64,000 bases of DNA from JBGAHD01 sp044226395 (GTDB taxonomy: Bacteria > Pseudomonadota > Gammaproteobacteria > Xanthomonadales > Ahniellaceae): the NCBI GenBank assembly GCA_044226395.1, contig JBGAHD010000001.1, forward strand, positions 372,001 through 436,000, in the 5' to 3' direction. The translations under genes were made by a program, and so were the position numbers. The notes under the pieces are model-generated. The model had not been told where the DNA came from and made no database searches. It was given only the letters and a program-made list of their open reading frames with translations. Numbering within the stretch: the stretch's first letter is position 1; the number at the start of each line of letters is the position of its first letter. Of the stretch, positions 34,999 to 44,535 are shown in pieces.

Positions 34999-37900
34999 TG
35001 CGCCGCCATCCCTTCGACGCCGCGCAATTGCCGCTGACCGGCGTGCAAGTGATCGAGGCCAGCGCGGGCACGGGCAAGACGCACAGTTTGATCGCGTTGT
35101 TCTTACGCGCGGTGACCGAGCGAGGTTTGCGCGCGGAACAGATTCTGTTGGTGACGTTCACGGAAGCGGCGACGGCGGATCTGCGTCGGCGACTGGATGA
35201 TGCGCTGCGACGACTGATCACGCGCGGCATTGACGATCCCGCCGAACCCTATCGCGGCCTCCTAAACCAAGTGCGCGCGCGCGTCGACAACGACGATCTG
35301 GTTCGCGCGCGCTTGCATCTGGCCGCGCAGACCGTCGACCGCGCTGCGATCTCGACGATCCATGGCTTCTGCGCGCGCGTGTTGCGTGAGCAAGCGTTCG
35401 CGGCCGGGCTCGATCTCGAAGCGGCCGAGGCCGGCGCGCAAGGGCCCTTGTGGCGCGAGGCAACGCGAGACTTCTGGCGGGCTTACACGCATGGTCTCGC
35501 CGGCGATGAAGTGAATGTATTGCGCGAGTGCTTCAAGACGCTGGAGGCGTTGGCGCGTCAGCTGTCGGCCTTCGCTTCGCGCTTGAGCCCCGCGGATGAC
35601 GCGCGGGCTTTCGCGAACGAAGTGGCGCGCGAAAGTGAGCGTTGTCGCGCGCTCGCCAGCGACTTGCGTGACCGTTTGCGCGATGAATCCGAGCTCGATG
35701 CCGCCGCCAACGCCGTCGCCACTAGCAAGGCGCTGTCGAAGGACAAGCGCAACGGCTTGGCGCCCCCGCGCGTGTGGGCCGCTTCGAAAGCTCTCAAGGA
35801 ATGGCGCGATGGAACGGCGATCTTCTTGCCCTCTACCGCGCGCGTGCTGGCGACGAATGCCATCGCCGAACAAATGACCGCCACCGCGACGAAGAACGGA
35901 TTGAGCGCGCCAGCGCATCCGATCTTCGATGCCATCGACGCGTTGAGCCAAGCGCAAGCGAGCTACACACGCTGGCGTCACGCGCAGTTCTTCCTCGACG
36001 CCACGCGCGGCGTCGCCGAGCGCGTGCAGCGGCGTCAGCGCGCGCTGGGCACCATCGGCTTCGATGACCTGATCGAACGCGTCGCGCAGGCGCTCAATGG
36101 CCCGCATGGCGCGCGACTAGCGCAAGCGCTGCGGCGACGGTATCCGCTGGCCTTGATCGACGAGTTCCAGGACACGGATGCGCGGCAATACGCGATCTTC
36201 CGACGCTTGTACTTCGATCAATCCGAGACAGGGCTGATCCTGATCGGCGATCCCAAGCAGGCGATCTATCGTTTTCGTGGCGGCGATGTCTATGCCTACG
36301 GCGCGGCGTTGCGCGACGCCGGGGGCGAGGCACACACGCTGGGCGTGAACTGGCGCAGCGAGGCGGGGCTCGTGGCCGCGGTCAATGCGGTGTTCGCGCG
36401 CACGGCCGAGCCTTTTGGTTTGGCGTTCGTGCCGTTCTCGCCCGTCGAGGCCGCGCCTGTGGCGCGCGATGTCTTGCGCGATGAGGCGTGCGCCGCGTCG
36501 ATGATCGCCTGGATCGACCACGAGCCGCCGCGATCGAGCGGCGCGTTCGAGTCGCGCGCCATCGATCTGTGCGCCGATGAGATCGTGCGTTTACTCGAAG
36601 CGGGCCGCGCCGGCACCGCGCGCATCGGCGATCGGCCCGTACGCGCCGATGACATCGCCGTGCTGGTGCGCAAGAACGAACAGGCGCAGCAGTTCCGCGC
36701 GGCCTTGCAAGCGCGCGGCGTGCGCGCGGGCTTGGTCGCGCGCGGCAGCGTGCTGGAAACGGAAGCCGCCGCGGAATTGGAAACCTGGCTCGCCGCCGCC
36801 GAAGGCGCCGACGATCCACGTCGCGTGCGCGCGGCGATGGCGGGCCTGGCGATCGGCGCGGACAGCGCCGCCTTGGCCGCGCGCGATGGCGCGGTGTTGC
36901 GCGACTGGGCGCGCGTGTTCGCGCAGGCGGCATGGCGTCAGCGCGAATCCGGCGCAATCGCGGCCTGGTGGCCGGTGCTGCAGCGTCTTGCGCCCGACTT
37001 GCTCGCGCGCGGCGGTGCCACGCATCTGGCGCATTGGCGGCATCTGTTGCAGTGGCTCGACACGCACGCGCCGCCGGGCGCCGAGCCCGGCGCCTTGCGC
37101 GCTTGGTTCGCGCGACGTCGCGCCATGCCCGATCCCGAGGATCGCGAGGAAACCTTGCAAGCCAGCGACGATGGCGCGCGCGTTCGCTTGCTCACGATCC
37201 ATCGCAGCAAGGGTCTGGAATTCGGCATCGTATTCGCGCCGTTCTTGTGGCAAGGCGCGAAGGAAAAGATCGAGGCGCCCTTCGACTATCACGACGACGA
37301 AGGCACGCCTCGCATCCAATGGTGCGAGATCGACGACGACCCCGCCGCGCGCCAGGCCTTGCGCGAACAACTCGATGAAGAAGTGCGTCACACCTATGTG
37401 GCCATGACGCGCGCCGTGCATCGCCTCTACGTATGCTTCTCGCCGCAGAAGACCGCGCGACGCAGCGCCTTGGCGCGCTTGGTCTACGGGCAATCGCCCG
37501 CGGATGAGTTCGCGAAGGACTTTGAATCGCTGCGTGAACCGTGGATCACACTGGGCGAGACGATTGAAGTTCGCGAGGCGCGGGCTGAAGAAACGCGCCG
37601 CCGGCTCGCACCCGAGCCCGAGCAGTCGCCACGCCCCGCGCGCTTCACGCACGACTGGCCCGTGCCTTGGGGCAGTTTCAGCTTTTCCTCGCTGCATCAG
37701 CAGGGCGAGCGCGCGGCGTCCACCGCCGATCACGATCAGGCACCGGCGACGCGACTGCCGACCGAGGCGCCACGCGCGCGCAACGCGGCCGTGGATTTCG
37801 GCGAGTGTTTTCATGCCGTGATGGAAGACGGCATTGGTCAGGCGAAGGACGACGTGGCCTGGGCCGCGCTGTGCACGCATCATGCCGATCGCTACGCCTT

Positions 37901-38492
37901 GGGAGTTCCAGAGCGCGAGGAATTGGCGCGCTATGTCGCCGCGACGCGCGGCGTGGTGTTGTCGGGCGCGACGCGACTCGATGCGCTCGCGCCTGACGAC
38001 TTCATCGTCGAAATGCCCTTCGTCTTCGCGCTGTCGACCGATGCCGCGCGCCGCGCCGCTGCAGTTCTGCGCGGCGACGCCGAGCATGCGCACCTCGCCG
38101 AAGTCTTCGAGGAAGCCGGTGCGCGACTGCACGGTCAGATGCGCGGCTATGTCGATCTGATCGCGCGCGCGGAGGGACGCTACTTCGTGCTCGACTACAA
38201 GACCAATCGCCTGCGCGACGAGGACGGCTACAGCGACGCCGCCATGGCCCGCGCCATGCGCGAGCAAGGTTATGACCTGCAGTATCTGATCTACGGCGTG
38301 GCCTTGCATCGCTATCTGCGCTTGCGTCTGGGCGAGCGCTTCGACGCCGCGCGCGATCTGGGCGGCATCGTTTATCTGTTCGTGCGCGGACTTGAGGAAG
38401 GCGAAGGGCGCGGTGACTATCGTCGCGTGCCATCGCCTGTGCTGTTGGCGGCGCTGGATGCAGCGTTCTGGACGCGCGAGGTCGCGGCATGA
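34998..38492 (+). CDS. recB: exodeoxyribonuclease V subunit RecB
   Basis: RecB is the 3'-5' helicase and only nuclease subunit of RecBCD. In 1164 residues: Walker A ASAGTGKT at 21-28, further UvrD-type motifs (LIDEFQDTDARQY, IGDPKQAIYRFRGGDVYAY, LLTIHRSKGLEF, YVAMTRAVHRLY), and the C-terminal nuclease domain. The nuclease has a histidine in FGECFHAVMEDG, an aspartate in MRGYVDLIA and Asp1066-Tyr-Lys1068 (LDYKTN), so it should be active. ATG 34998 overlaps the recC stop; a GTG at 34911 inside recC would add 29 unrelated residues. Confidence 0.96.
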   Translation: MRRHPFDAAQLPLTGVQVIEASAGTGKTHSLIALFLRAVTERGLRAEQILLVTFTEAATADLRRRLDDALRRLITRGIDDPAEPYRGLLNQVRARVDNDDLVRARLHLAAQTVDRAAISTIHGFCARVLREQAFAAGLDLEAAEAGAQGPLWREATRDFWRAYTHGLAGDEVNVLRECFKTLEALARQLSAFASRLSPADDARAFANEVARESERCRALASDLRDRLRDESELDAAANAVATSKALSKDKRNGLAPPRVWAASKALKEWRDGTAIFLPSTARVLATNAIAEQMTATATKNGLSAPAHPIFDAIDALSQAQASYTRWRHAQFFLDATRGVAERVQRRQRALGTIGFDDLIERVAQALNGPHGARLAQALRRRYPLALIDEFQDTDARQYAIFRRLYFDQSETGLILIGDPKQAIYRFRGGDVYAYGAALRDAGGEAHTLGVNWRSEAGLVAAVNAVFARTAEPFGLAFVPFSPVEAAPVARDVLRDEACAASMIAWIDHEPPRSSGAFESRAIDLCADEIVRLLEAGRAGTARIGDRPVRADDIAVLVRKNEQAQQFRAALQARGVRAGLVARGSVLETEAAAELETWLAAAEGADDPRRVRAAMAGLAIGADSAALAARDGAVLRDWARVFAQAAWRQRESGAIAAWWPVLQRLAPDLLARGGATHLAHWRHLLQWLDTHAPPGAEPGALRAWFARRRAMPDPEDREETLQASDDGARVRLLTIHRSKGLEFGIVFAPFLWQGAKEKIEAPFDYHDDEGTPRIQWCEIDDDPAARQALREQLDEEVRHTYVAMTRAVHRLYVCFSPQKTARRSALARLVYGQSPADEFAKDFESLREPWITLGETIEVREARAEETRRRLAPEPEQSPRPARFTHDWPVPWGSFSFSSLHQQGERAASTADHDQAPATRLPTEAPRARNAAVDFGECFHAVMEDGIGQAKDDVAWAALCTHHADRYALGVPEREELARYVAATRGVVLSGATRLDALAPDDFIVEMPFVFALSTDAARRAAAVLRGDAEHAHLAEVFEEAGARLHGQMRGYVDLIARAEGRYFVLDYKTNRLRDEDGYSDAAMARAMREQGYDLQYLIYGVALHRYLRLRLGERFDAARDLGGIVYLFVRGLEEGEGRGDYRRVPSPVLLAALDAAFWTREVAA

Positions 38493-40114
38493 ACGGCATC
38501 GACGAGAAACTCGCGCGCGGGTTCGAACGCGCCCTGGCTGACAGTCTCGCGCGACATTGGCCGGGCGCACCCGCGTTCGCGCATGAAGCCGTGGCGCGCC
38601 TGGCGCGCGCGATGAATGAAGGCCACAGCGGCCTCGCGCTCGGCGATTCGGCGACGGAAGACGTGGCGGCGTTGCGCGCTTGGTCGGCGGTCGCGCAAGG
38701 TCAGGCCGACGGCGACCGGCCGCTCGTGATCGACGCGGATCATCGCTTATTCCTGCGTCGCTATTGGCGTTATGAACACGCGGTGGTCGAAGGCGTGTTG
38801 ACGCTGGCGCGTCGCGAGTTCGCGATTGACGACACCGTGATGAGTCCGGTGCTCGCGACACACGTCGATGCGTACCAAGCCGATGAAGCGCAACGCGACG
38901 CGATCATGCGCGCGCTACGCGGCGGCCTGACCGTGATCATCGGCGGACCGGGCACCGGCAAGACGTGGACCGTGATGCGATTGCTGGCTGCCCTGCGCGC
39001 GCTACCCGAGGGCGACGGGGCTCGCATCGCAATGGCTGCGGCAACAGGAAAGGCCGCACAGCGCTTGAACGAAGGTCTGGCGCGCTCGAACGACACGTCG
39101 CTCGCCGCGATCAAGGCGACAACCGTGCACGCGCTGCTGGGCCTTCGTCGCGACAGTCTCGAAACCCGCTATCACGCCGGCGCGCCGCTGCCGGCCGAGG
39201 TGGTCGTTGTCGATGAAGCCGCCATGCTCGATCTGCCGACGATGGCGCGACTGCTCGCGGCGATTGGTCCGCGCGCGCGCTTGATCCTGCTCGGCGATCC
39301 GGATCAATTGGCCTCGGTCGAGGCCGGTTCGGTTTTGGCAGAGTTGCGCGCCCTGGCGAGCGAAACGCCAGACCATCCCGTGTCGCGCGCGGTGATCTCG
39401 CTGCGACGCGCGCATCGTTTCGAACACGACGGCGCCTTGGCGGGGGCCTTGGACGCGATTCGCCTCGGCGATTTCGAAGGCTTGAGCGCGACGATCGAAG
39501 GCGCGAGCGGCGTCTTCGATTGGCGCCGCGACGTCTCGCCACGCACGGCGCGCGAGATCGCGCAAGGCGACGTCATCGCCACGATGCGCGCGGGCAGGGA
39601 CTTGCCATCGCGCCTTGCCGCGATCGCGCAGGCCCGCGTGTTGGTGGCGCCGCGCGAGGGCGTCTATGGCGTCAGCGCGATCAACGCCGCGGTGCGCGAA
39701 CTGCGCGGTGGCCGCCTCAATGGCGAACCCGTGCTGATCACCGCCAATGCGCGCGCGCTCGATCTGGCCAATGGCGACGTCGGCGTGATGATCGAGCGCG
39801 CGGGCGAGCGTCAGGTCGCCTTCGATCGCGGCCCCGAGCGCATCGACGTGCTCGATGAACACGAATTGCCCGAACACGAAGCGGCCTGGGCCATGACCGT
39901 GCACAAGGCGCAAGGCTCGGAGTTCGAGCACGTTGGCGTGCTGCTGCCCGAGCCGGCGCACGCCCTGGTGACGCGCGAGTGGTTGTACACCGCCGTGAGC
40001 CGCGCGCGCCGGCGCGTGAGCGTGTGGGCGAGCGTCGACGCGCTTCGCGCCGCCATCCAGCGCCAGGCGCCGCGGATGTCGGGGCTGCGGTCGCGGCTGC
40101 GGGAATTGGCCTAG
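38489..40114 (+). CDS. recD: exodeoxyribonuclease V subunit RecD
   Basis: RecD is the 5'-3' helicase of RecBCD. The 541-residue protein (E. coli 608) has Walker A GGPGTGKT at 152-159, Walker B VVVDEAAMLDLP, motif III LILLGDPDQLASVEAGSVL, and the C-terminal MTVHKAQGSEFEHV and LYTAVSRARRRVSVW blocks of SF1B helicases. Its ATG overlaps the recB stop by four bases (ATGA). The shorter length comes from compact N-terminal and linker regions; no motif is missing. Confidence 0.95.
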   Translation: MNGIDEKLARGFERALADSLARHWPGAPAFAHEAVARLARAMNEGHSGLALGDSATEDVAALRAWSAVAQGQADGDRPLVIDADHRLFLRRYWRYEHAVVEGVLTLARREFAIDDTVMSPVLATHVDAYQADEAQRDAIMRALRGGLTVIIGGPGTGKTWTVMRLLAALRALPEGDGARIAMAAATGKAAQRLNEGLARSNDTSLAAIKATTVHALLGLRRDSLETRYHAGAPLPAEVVVVDEAAMLDLPTMARLLAAIGPRARLILLGDPDQLASVEAGSVLAELRALASETPDHPVSRAVISLRRAHRFEHDGALAGALDAIRLGDFEGLSATIEGASGVFDWRRDVSPRTAREIAQGDVIATMRAGRDLPSRLAAIAQARVLVAPREGVYGVSAINAAVRELRGGRLNGEPVLITANARALDLANGDVGVMIERAGERQVAFDRGPERIDVLDEHELPEHEAAWAMTVHKAQGSEFEHVGVLLPEPAHALVTREWLYTAVSRARRRVSVWASVDALRAAIQRQAPRMSGLRSRLRELA

Positions 40115-40193
40115 GGCGGCCGTCGCGCGGCGCTTGCGAGGGAACGGCCCCGCATCGTCGCCGCCTCCGCCATCGTTTATCATGCCGACGACC

Positions 40194-40778
40194 ATGGCCG
40201 ACGACGTCACCCAACTCATCAGTGCCGCCGGGCAGGGCGATCAGGCCGCGGCCGCGCGCTTGTTCGCGCTGGTCTATCCGGAATTGCGCCAGATCGCGCA
40301 ACGGCATTTGCGCGGCACGTCCGAGGATCAGTTCCGCACCACGTCCCTGGTGCACGAGGCTTATTTGCGGCTGGCGCCGCGCGAAGGTCAGCAGTTCAAC
40401 GACCGGGGTCACTTCTATGCCTCGGCGGCGCGCGCGATGCGGCAGATCGTGATCGATCACGTGCGCCGTCGCGAGTCGCTCAAGCGCGGTGGCGACATGG
40501 CCACGGAGTCCCTGGATCAAGAGACGCACGAGCCCGCGCCCGAGCAGCGCGACGAGTCCTTGCTCGCGCTCGACGAAGCCCTCGAACGCTTGCTGCAGAT
40601 CGATCCGCGTCTGGGTCAGATGGTCGAGTTGTGGTTCTACGGCGGCATGACGCTGGAAGAAATCGGCGAAGTCACCGGCTTGTCGCCGCGCACCCTGCGG
40701 CGCGACTGGCGCCGCGCGCGCGCCTTCCTGTATCGCGAAGTGGCGGGCGATGAGCTCCCCTCGTTCGACGAAGACTGA
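40194..40778 (+). CDS. ECF-like RNA polymerase sigma factor (Sig-70 X6/TIGR02999 type)
   Basis: A 194-residue sigma factor with sigma-2 at about 10-80 (TSLVHEAYLRLAPREGQQFNDRGHF is typical of the TIGR02999 group) and sigma-4 at 125-175 (MTLEEIGEVTGLSPRTLRRDWRRARAFL). Two in-frame ATGs, 40182 and 40194, are possible and neither has a clear ribosome site; I used the one starting MADDVTQLIS. The 3' end overlaps the next gene, a Ser/Thr kinase, by 29 bases, a pairing common in Lysobacterales. The kinase may control the sigma factor. Confidence 0.88.
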   Translation: MADDVTQLISAAGQGDQAAAARLFALVYPELRQIAQRHLRGTSEDQFRTTSLVHEAYLRLAPREGQQFNDRGHFYASAARAMRQIVIDHVRRRESLKRGGDMATESLDQETHEPAPEQRDESLLALDEALERLLQIDPRLGQMVELWFYGGMTLEEIGEVTGLSPRTLRRDWRRARAFLYREVAGDELPSFDED

Positions 40779-43668
40779 TCCCGAGCGCTGGGCGCGCGCC
40801 TCCGCGCTGTTCGATGCGTGGTGCGATCTCGATCGCGTCGCGCAGCGCAAGCACTTGGACGCCTTGCGCGCCGAAGACGCGGACCTCGCGCGCGAAGTCG
40901 CGGAGTTGCTCGCCGCCGATGCCAGCGAGGACGATCTGTTCGATCGCGGCCTCGCCGCGCAGGGCGAGGTCGTGCAGGAGAGCCTCGCGGCGCAAGGCCT
41001 AGCGCCGCGCCGCGCGGCGGGGCGCAAACCCGACACAATCGTGGGTCCGTATCGTTTGATCGATTGCGTTGGTCGCGGCGGCATGGGCGAGGTGTGGCGC
41101 GCCGCGCTCACGGCCGATCCCAATGCGCCGCCTGTCGCGCTGAAACTTCTGCGACCCGGCATGGACAGCGAGGATCTGGTGCGTCGCTTCGCGCTGGAGC
41201 GCCGCATCCTCGAGCGGCTCGATCATCCGGGCATCGCGCGCCTGCTCGATGCGGGCACGGCCTCGGACGGTCAGCCGTGGATCGCGGTCGAATTCATCGA
41301 AGGCATCGCCATCGATCGATACGCGCGTGAGCACGGGTTCGATGTGACACGGCGTGTCGAACTGATCGCGGAACTCTGCTCGGCCGTCGACTTCGCGCAC
41401 CGGCGCTTGATCGTGCATCGCGATCTCAAGCCGTCCAATATTTTGATCGACGCGCAGGGCCGCGCGAGCCTGCTCGACTTCGGCATCGCCAAACTGCTGG
41501 CCGAAGAACCCGGCGCCGATCGCCTGACGCAGACCGGCATGCGCGCGTTTTCGCCCGCGTATGCCGCGCCGGAACAGATTCTCGGCGAGCCCGTGACCAC
41601 GGCGACGGATGTCTACGCGTTGGGGCTCGTGTTGTTCGAACTGCTCACGGGCCAGTTGCCGCACAACACGCGGCGCAAGACTGGCGCGCCGGCGGGGCGC
41701 GATGTCGAGCGCGAAGTGGTCGAGGCGCCGAGCGCGGTGTTGCGTCGCGCGCCGGGGAATCAGGTCGAAGCCGCGTATGGCACCGCCGCCAACGAACGCG
41801 AGCGTCATGTGCGTCGCATCGCGGGTGACCTCGACACCATCGTGCTCAGCGCGCTGCGGCGCGAGCCCGAGCGTCGTTACGCCTCGGCCACGGCCTTGGC
41901 CGACGATTTGCGGCGCTATCTCGAAGGCATGCCGATCAGCGCGAGGCGCGAATCCTGGCGTTATCGCGCGCGCAAATTCGTCGGTCGGCATCGGGTGGCC
42001 TTGACGGTCACGGCCTTGCTCGCGGGCGTGTTGTTCGCCGGCGTGGCCGCGACCTTCTGGCAAGCGCGCATCGCCGAACGCGAGGCGCGTCGCGCCGATG
42101 CCGAAGCGCGCACGGCTCGCGACAGCGCCGCGCGCGCGAGCGCGACGCGCGATGCGCTGGTCGCGATGTTCCGCGCGTCAGGCCCCGACAGCATCGGCAA
42201 TCCCACGCTGAGTCTCGGCGAAGTGCTGGAGGAAGGCCGCCGTCGCGTTGAATCGGAAGGCGAGGAAGACGCGCTCACGCGCGCCGATCTGGCCGAAGCG
42301 CTAGCGCGCGTGCACCTGGCCGCGGGCATGAACGACGATGCCTTGCGCTTGGCCACGCTGGCCGTCGATTTGCGCGAGAAGCAAACCGAACCCGACTCGC
42401 GCGCGCTCGCGATGGCACGCGTGACCTTGGGCCGCGCGCTCGCGGTCGCCGGACAACGCGATCGCGCGCAGGACTTGCTGGCCACCAGCGCCGCGAGCTT
42501 GCGCGACACCGGCGGCTTGCCGACCGCGCGCATGGCGCTGGAACTGGCCACGCCCTTGATCCTGCTCGACCGCTACGATCAAGCGCGCGAGGTGCTGGGC
42601 ATCGCCGAACGCGCGGCCACGAATCGTCGCGGTGGCGAGGCGTTGCGCATCGAGGCGATCGCGCGACAGGGTGAACTCGCGCGCGATGCTGGCGATTACG
42701 ACACCGCGATCCGCGAACTGCGCCGAGCACTCGCGCTCGCCCAGCCCGAAGGCAGCGATCCCAATGCCGAAGCGCTGGCGCTTGAAGCGCGCCTGGCCGA
42801 TGCACTGGCCGACAGCGGTGCGCCCGCTGAAGCCTTGACGCACTACGAACACGTGCTGGGCACGAGTCGCGATCTGTTCGCGGGCACGTCGAGCCTCGCG
42901 CTCGATGTGTTGCCGAAGGCCGGCGCCGCCGCGTTGCAACTGGGGCAGGGCGCGCGACTGCGACGCGCGTTGGATGATCTCACGGAATTCGCCGCGCAAG
43001 GCTCGGCCGCAGAAGCGCGCGCACGCTTGCTCGAGGCCGAGAGTCTTCGCGCGCGGGGTGAAGCCAACGCGGCCTTGGTCGCCTACACGCAGGCCATCGC
43101 GCTGCTCAATGCCAATCTCGGTGGCGATCATCCGCTGGTGTGGTGGGGTCGCTTGCGCCAGAGCTTGGCGCGCGCCGACGCGCAAGGCGTGAATGCCGAG
43201 GCCTTGACCGAGTTCGACGTCGCGCGCGAACGCCTGGCGGCGGCCTATGGTCAGCGTCATCAGCTCGTGCGTCAGGCCGATCTCGATCGCGCGCTGCTCG
43301 GCTGCCGCGCCGGTCAGATCGACGATGGCCTGGCGCGTCTGACGCGCGTGCGCGAGCGGCTGGACGTGAAGGACGACACGCGCGCGCATCCCGAACTCAC
43401 GCGGCTGGCGCTGGCGCGTGCTGAATGCGCGTTGCGCGCGCCGAGCTTCGATGCCGCGCGCGTCAACGCCGAACTCGACGCCGCCGACAAGACTTTGCCC
43501 GCAGGTCTGCGCGACACCGCGCTCGAAGCGCGACTGATCGCGCTGCGCGCGCGCTCGGCGCAACGCGAGGGCCGTCGCGAGGAAGCGCGCGTCTTGGCCG
43601 ACAGCGCGGCCGCGCGTTTCGAACGACTCGACGCGCGCGGTCTGGCACCGGTGTTCGAAGCCAAGTAA
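40750..43668 (+). CDS. transmembrane Ser/Thr protein kinase with TPR-like C-terminal region
   Basis: A 972-residue eukaryotic-type kinase. Residues 1-95 are a helical N-terminal region; the kinase domain runs from about 100 to 400 with the glycine loop GRGGMGEV (108-115), Lys132, the catalytic HRDLKPSN (223-230), DFGIAK and APEQ. One membrane segment lies at about 414-436, and the remaining 500 residues are helical TPR-like repeats predicted to be periplasmic. The start lies inside the preceding sigma-factor gene (29-base overlap), implying coupled expression. The extracytoplasmic repeats suggest it senses an envelope signal (inference). Confidence 0.93.
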   Translation: MSSPRSTKTDPERWARASALFDAWCDLDRVAQRKHLDALRAEDADLAREVAELLAADASEDDLFDRGLAAQGEVVQESLAAQGLAPRRAAGRKPDTIVGPYRLIDCVGRGGMGEVWRAALTADPNAPPVALKLLRPGMDSEDLVRRFALERRILERLDHPGIARLLDAGTASDGQPWIAVEFIEGIAIDRYAREHGFDVTRRVELIAELCSAVDFAHRRLIVHRDLKPSNILIDAQGRASLLDFGIAKLLAEEPGADRLTQTGMRAFSPAYAAPEQILGEPVTTATDVYALGLVLFELLTGQLPHNTRRKTGAPAGRDVEREVVEAPSAVLRRAPGNQVEAAYGTAANERERHVRRIAGDLDTIVLSALRREPERRYASATALADDLRRYLEGMPISARRESWRYRARKFVGRHRVALTVTALLAGVLFAGVAATFWQARIAEREARRADAEARTARDSAARASATRDALVAMFRASGPDSIGNPTLSLGEVLEEGRRRVESEGEEDALTRADLAEALARVHLAAGMNDDALRLATLAVDLREKQTEPDSRALAMARVTLGRALAVAGQRDRAQDLLATSAASLRDTGGLPTARMALELATPLILLDRYDQAREVLGIAERAATNRRGGEALRIEAIARQGELARDAGDYDTAIRELRRALALAQPEGSDPNAEALALEARLADALADSGAPAEALTHYEHVLGTSRDLFAGTSSLALDVLPKAGAAALQLGQGARLRRALDDLTEFAAQGSAAEARARLLEAESLRARGEANAALVAYTQAIALLNANLGGDHPLVWWGRLRQSLARADAQGVNAEALTEFDVARERLAAAYGQRHQLVRQADLDRALLGCRAGQIDDGLARLTRVRERLDVKDDTRAHPELTRLALARAECALRAPSFDAARVNAELDAADKTLPAGLRDTALEARLIALRARSAQREGRREEARVLADSAAARFERLDARGLAPVFEAK

Positions 43669-43763
43669 GGCGCCGCGCCGCGACCCTGCCAAAAGTCCCC
43701 CTGACAGGCGCGCATCGACCTGACACACTAGCCCCGTCATCCCGCCCCAGCCGAGCGACGCCG

Positions 43764-44309
43764 ATGATGGTCAGCGCATGGATCCTGATGTTCGCCGTGA
43801 GCACGGCGCCGGGCGATATCTATCGCTGCGTCGGCGCCGACGGCAAGGCGCGCTTCCAGGACAAGCCCTGCGCGGGGCAACCCGCGGCGACGACGAAGGC
43901 TCCGGGAAAAGGACGCGCCAGCGAACAGCGCGAACTGCGGCAATGGCTGCGGGAATTGCGCGGTCAGACCTCGACCGCGGCATCGCGACCCGCGACCACT
44001 CGCGCGGGTCGCGCCGCGACGGCGGCCGATGCCAAGCCGTGGGTCACGCCGACGGGGCCGGTCGACGAGACCTTGCTGTCGTCGTGCTCGGAACGATTCC
44101 TGTCCTGCGCCGATGGCCATGGCGAGAGCATGGATCGCTGCGTGTCGAGCATTCCCAGTTGTTCCGCGCAACGGCGCTCGGGCTGCTGCCCGACCGCGTG
44201 CACCACGCGTTACGCCGAGTTGCGCAATGGCGGCGCCAGCATGGCCAGCGCGGTGCGCGATGCCTTGCTCGATGGCTCGCGGCCCAGTTGCGCGGCGGCG
44301 GTGAAGTAG
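43764..44309 (+). CDS. exported DUF4124-like cysteine-rich protein
   Basis: A 181-residue protein. The first 17 residues (MMVSAWILMFAVSTAPG) form a short signal peptide, directly followed by a DUF4124-like motif, DIYRCVGADGKARFQDKPC. A basic, low-complexity linker (about 50-95) leads to a C-terminal part with eight cysteines in about 50 residues (SSCSERFLSC, DRCVSSIPSC, SGCCPTAC), presumably disulfide-bonded in the periplasm. ATG 43764 lies 95 bases after the kinase gene; the frame is open upstream but only as a shadow of the kinase. Function unknown. Confidence 0.72.
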   Translation: MMVSAWILMFAVSTAPGDIYRCVGADGKARFQDKPCAGQPAATTKAPGKGRASEQRELRQWLRELRGQTSTAASRPATTRAGRAATAADAKPWVTPTGPVDETLLSSCSERFLSCADGHGESMDRCVSSIPSCSAQRRSGCCPTACTTRYAELRNGGASMASAVRDALLDGSRPSCAAAVK

Positions 44310-44478
44310 ATCGCGATCGCGCGAGTTCCGCCGCCACGCGCGAATCCTAGATTTCTGCGCAATCGCTGCCAGGCCCGTGCGCGCGGGCCCTCTAGGCTGT
44401 GTCGTACTCGCTTCGACAGCTTCCGGCCAAGCCCCGCCATTGAACGCCGACCGCGAAAACGGACACACTCGGCGGGCG

Positions 44479-44496
44479 CGCGCCGCTGGCGGCGCG
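44479..44496. repeat. intergenic hairpin upstream of sensor kinase
   Basis: A 7-bp stem (CGCGCCG/CGGCGCG) with a CTGG loop, in the 226-base space between the DUF4124-like gene and the sensor kinase. It could be a weak terminator for the former; no U-tract. Apart from it I see nothing definite in this intergenic stretch. Confidence 0.35.
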
Positions 44497-44535
44497 TCTT
44501 CGTCGCTCCCTCGAGCATCGACGTCAGGTCGACCC

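Noticed and set aside
36591..38861. A 756-codon minus-strand open frame opposite recB and recD
   Set aside because: Same reason: antisense shadow of clear RecB/RecD coding sequence, with no ribosome site and no recognisable motif.
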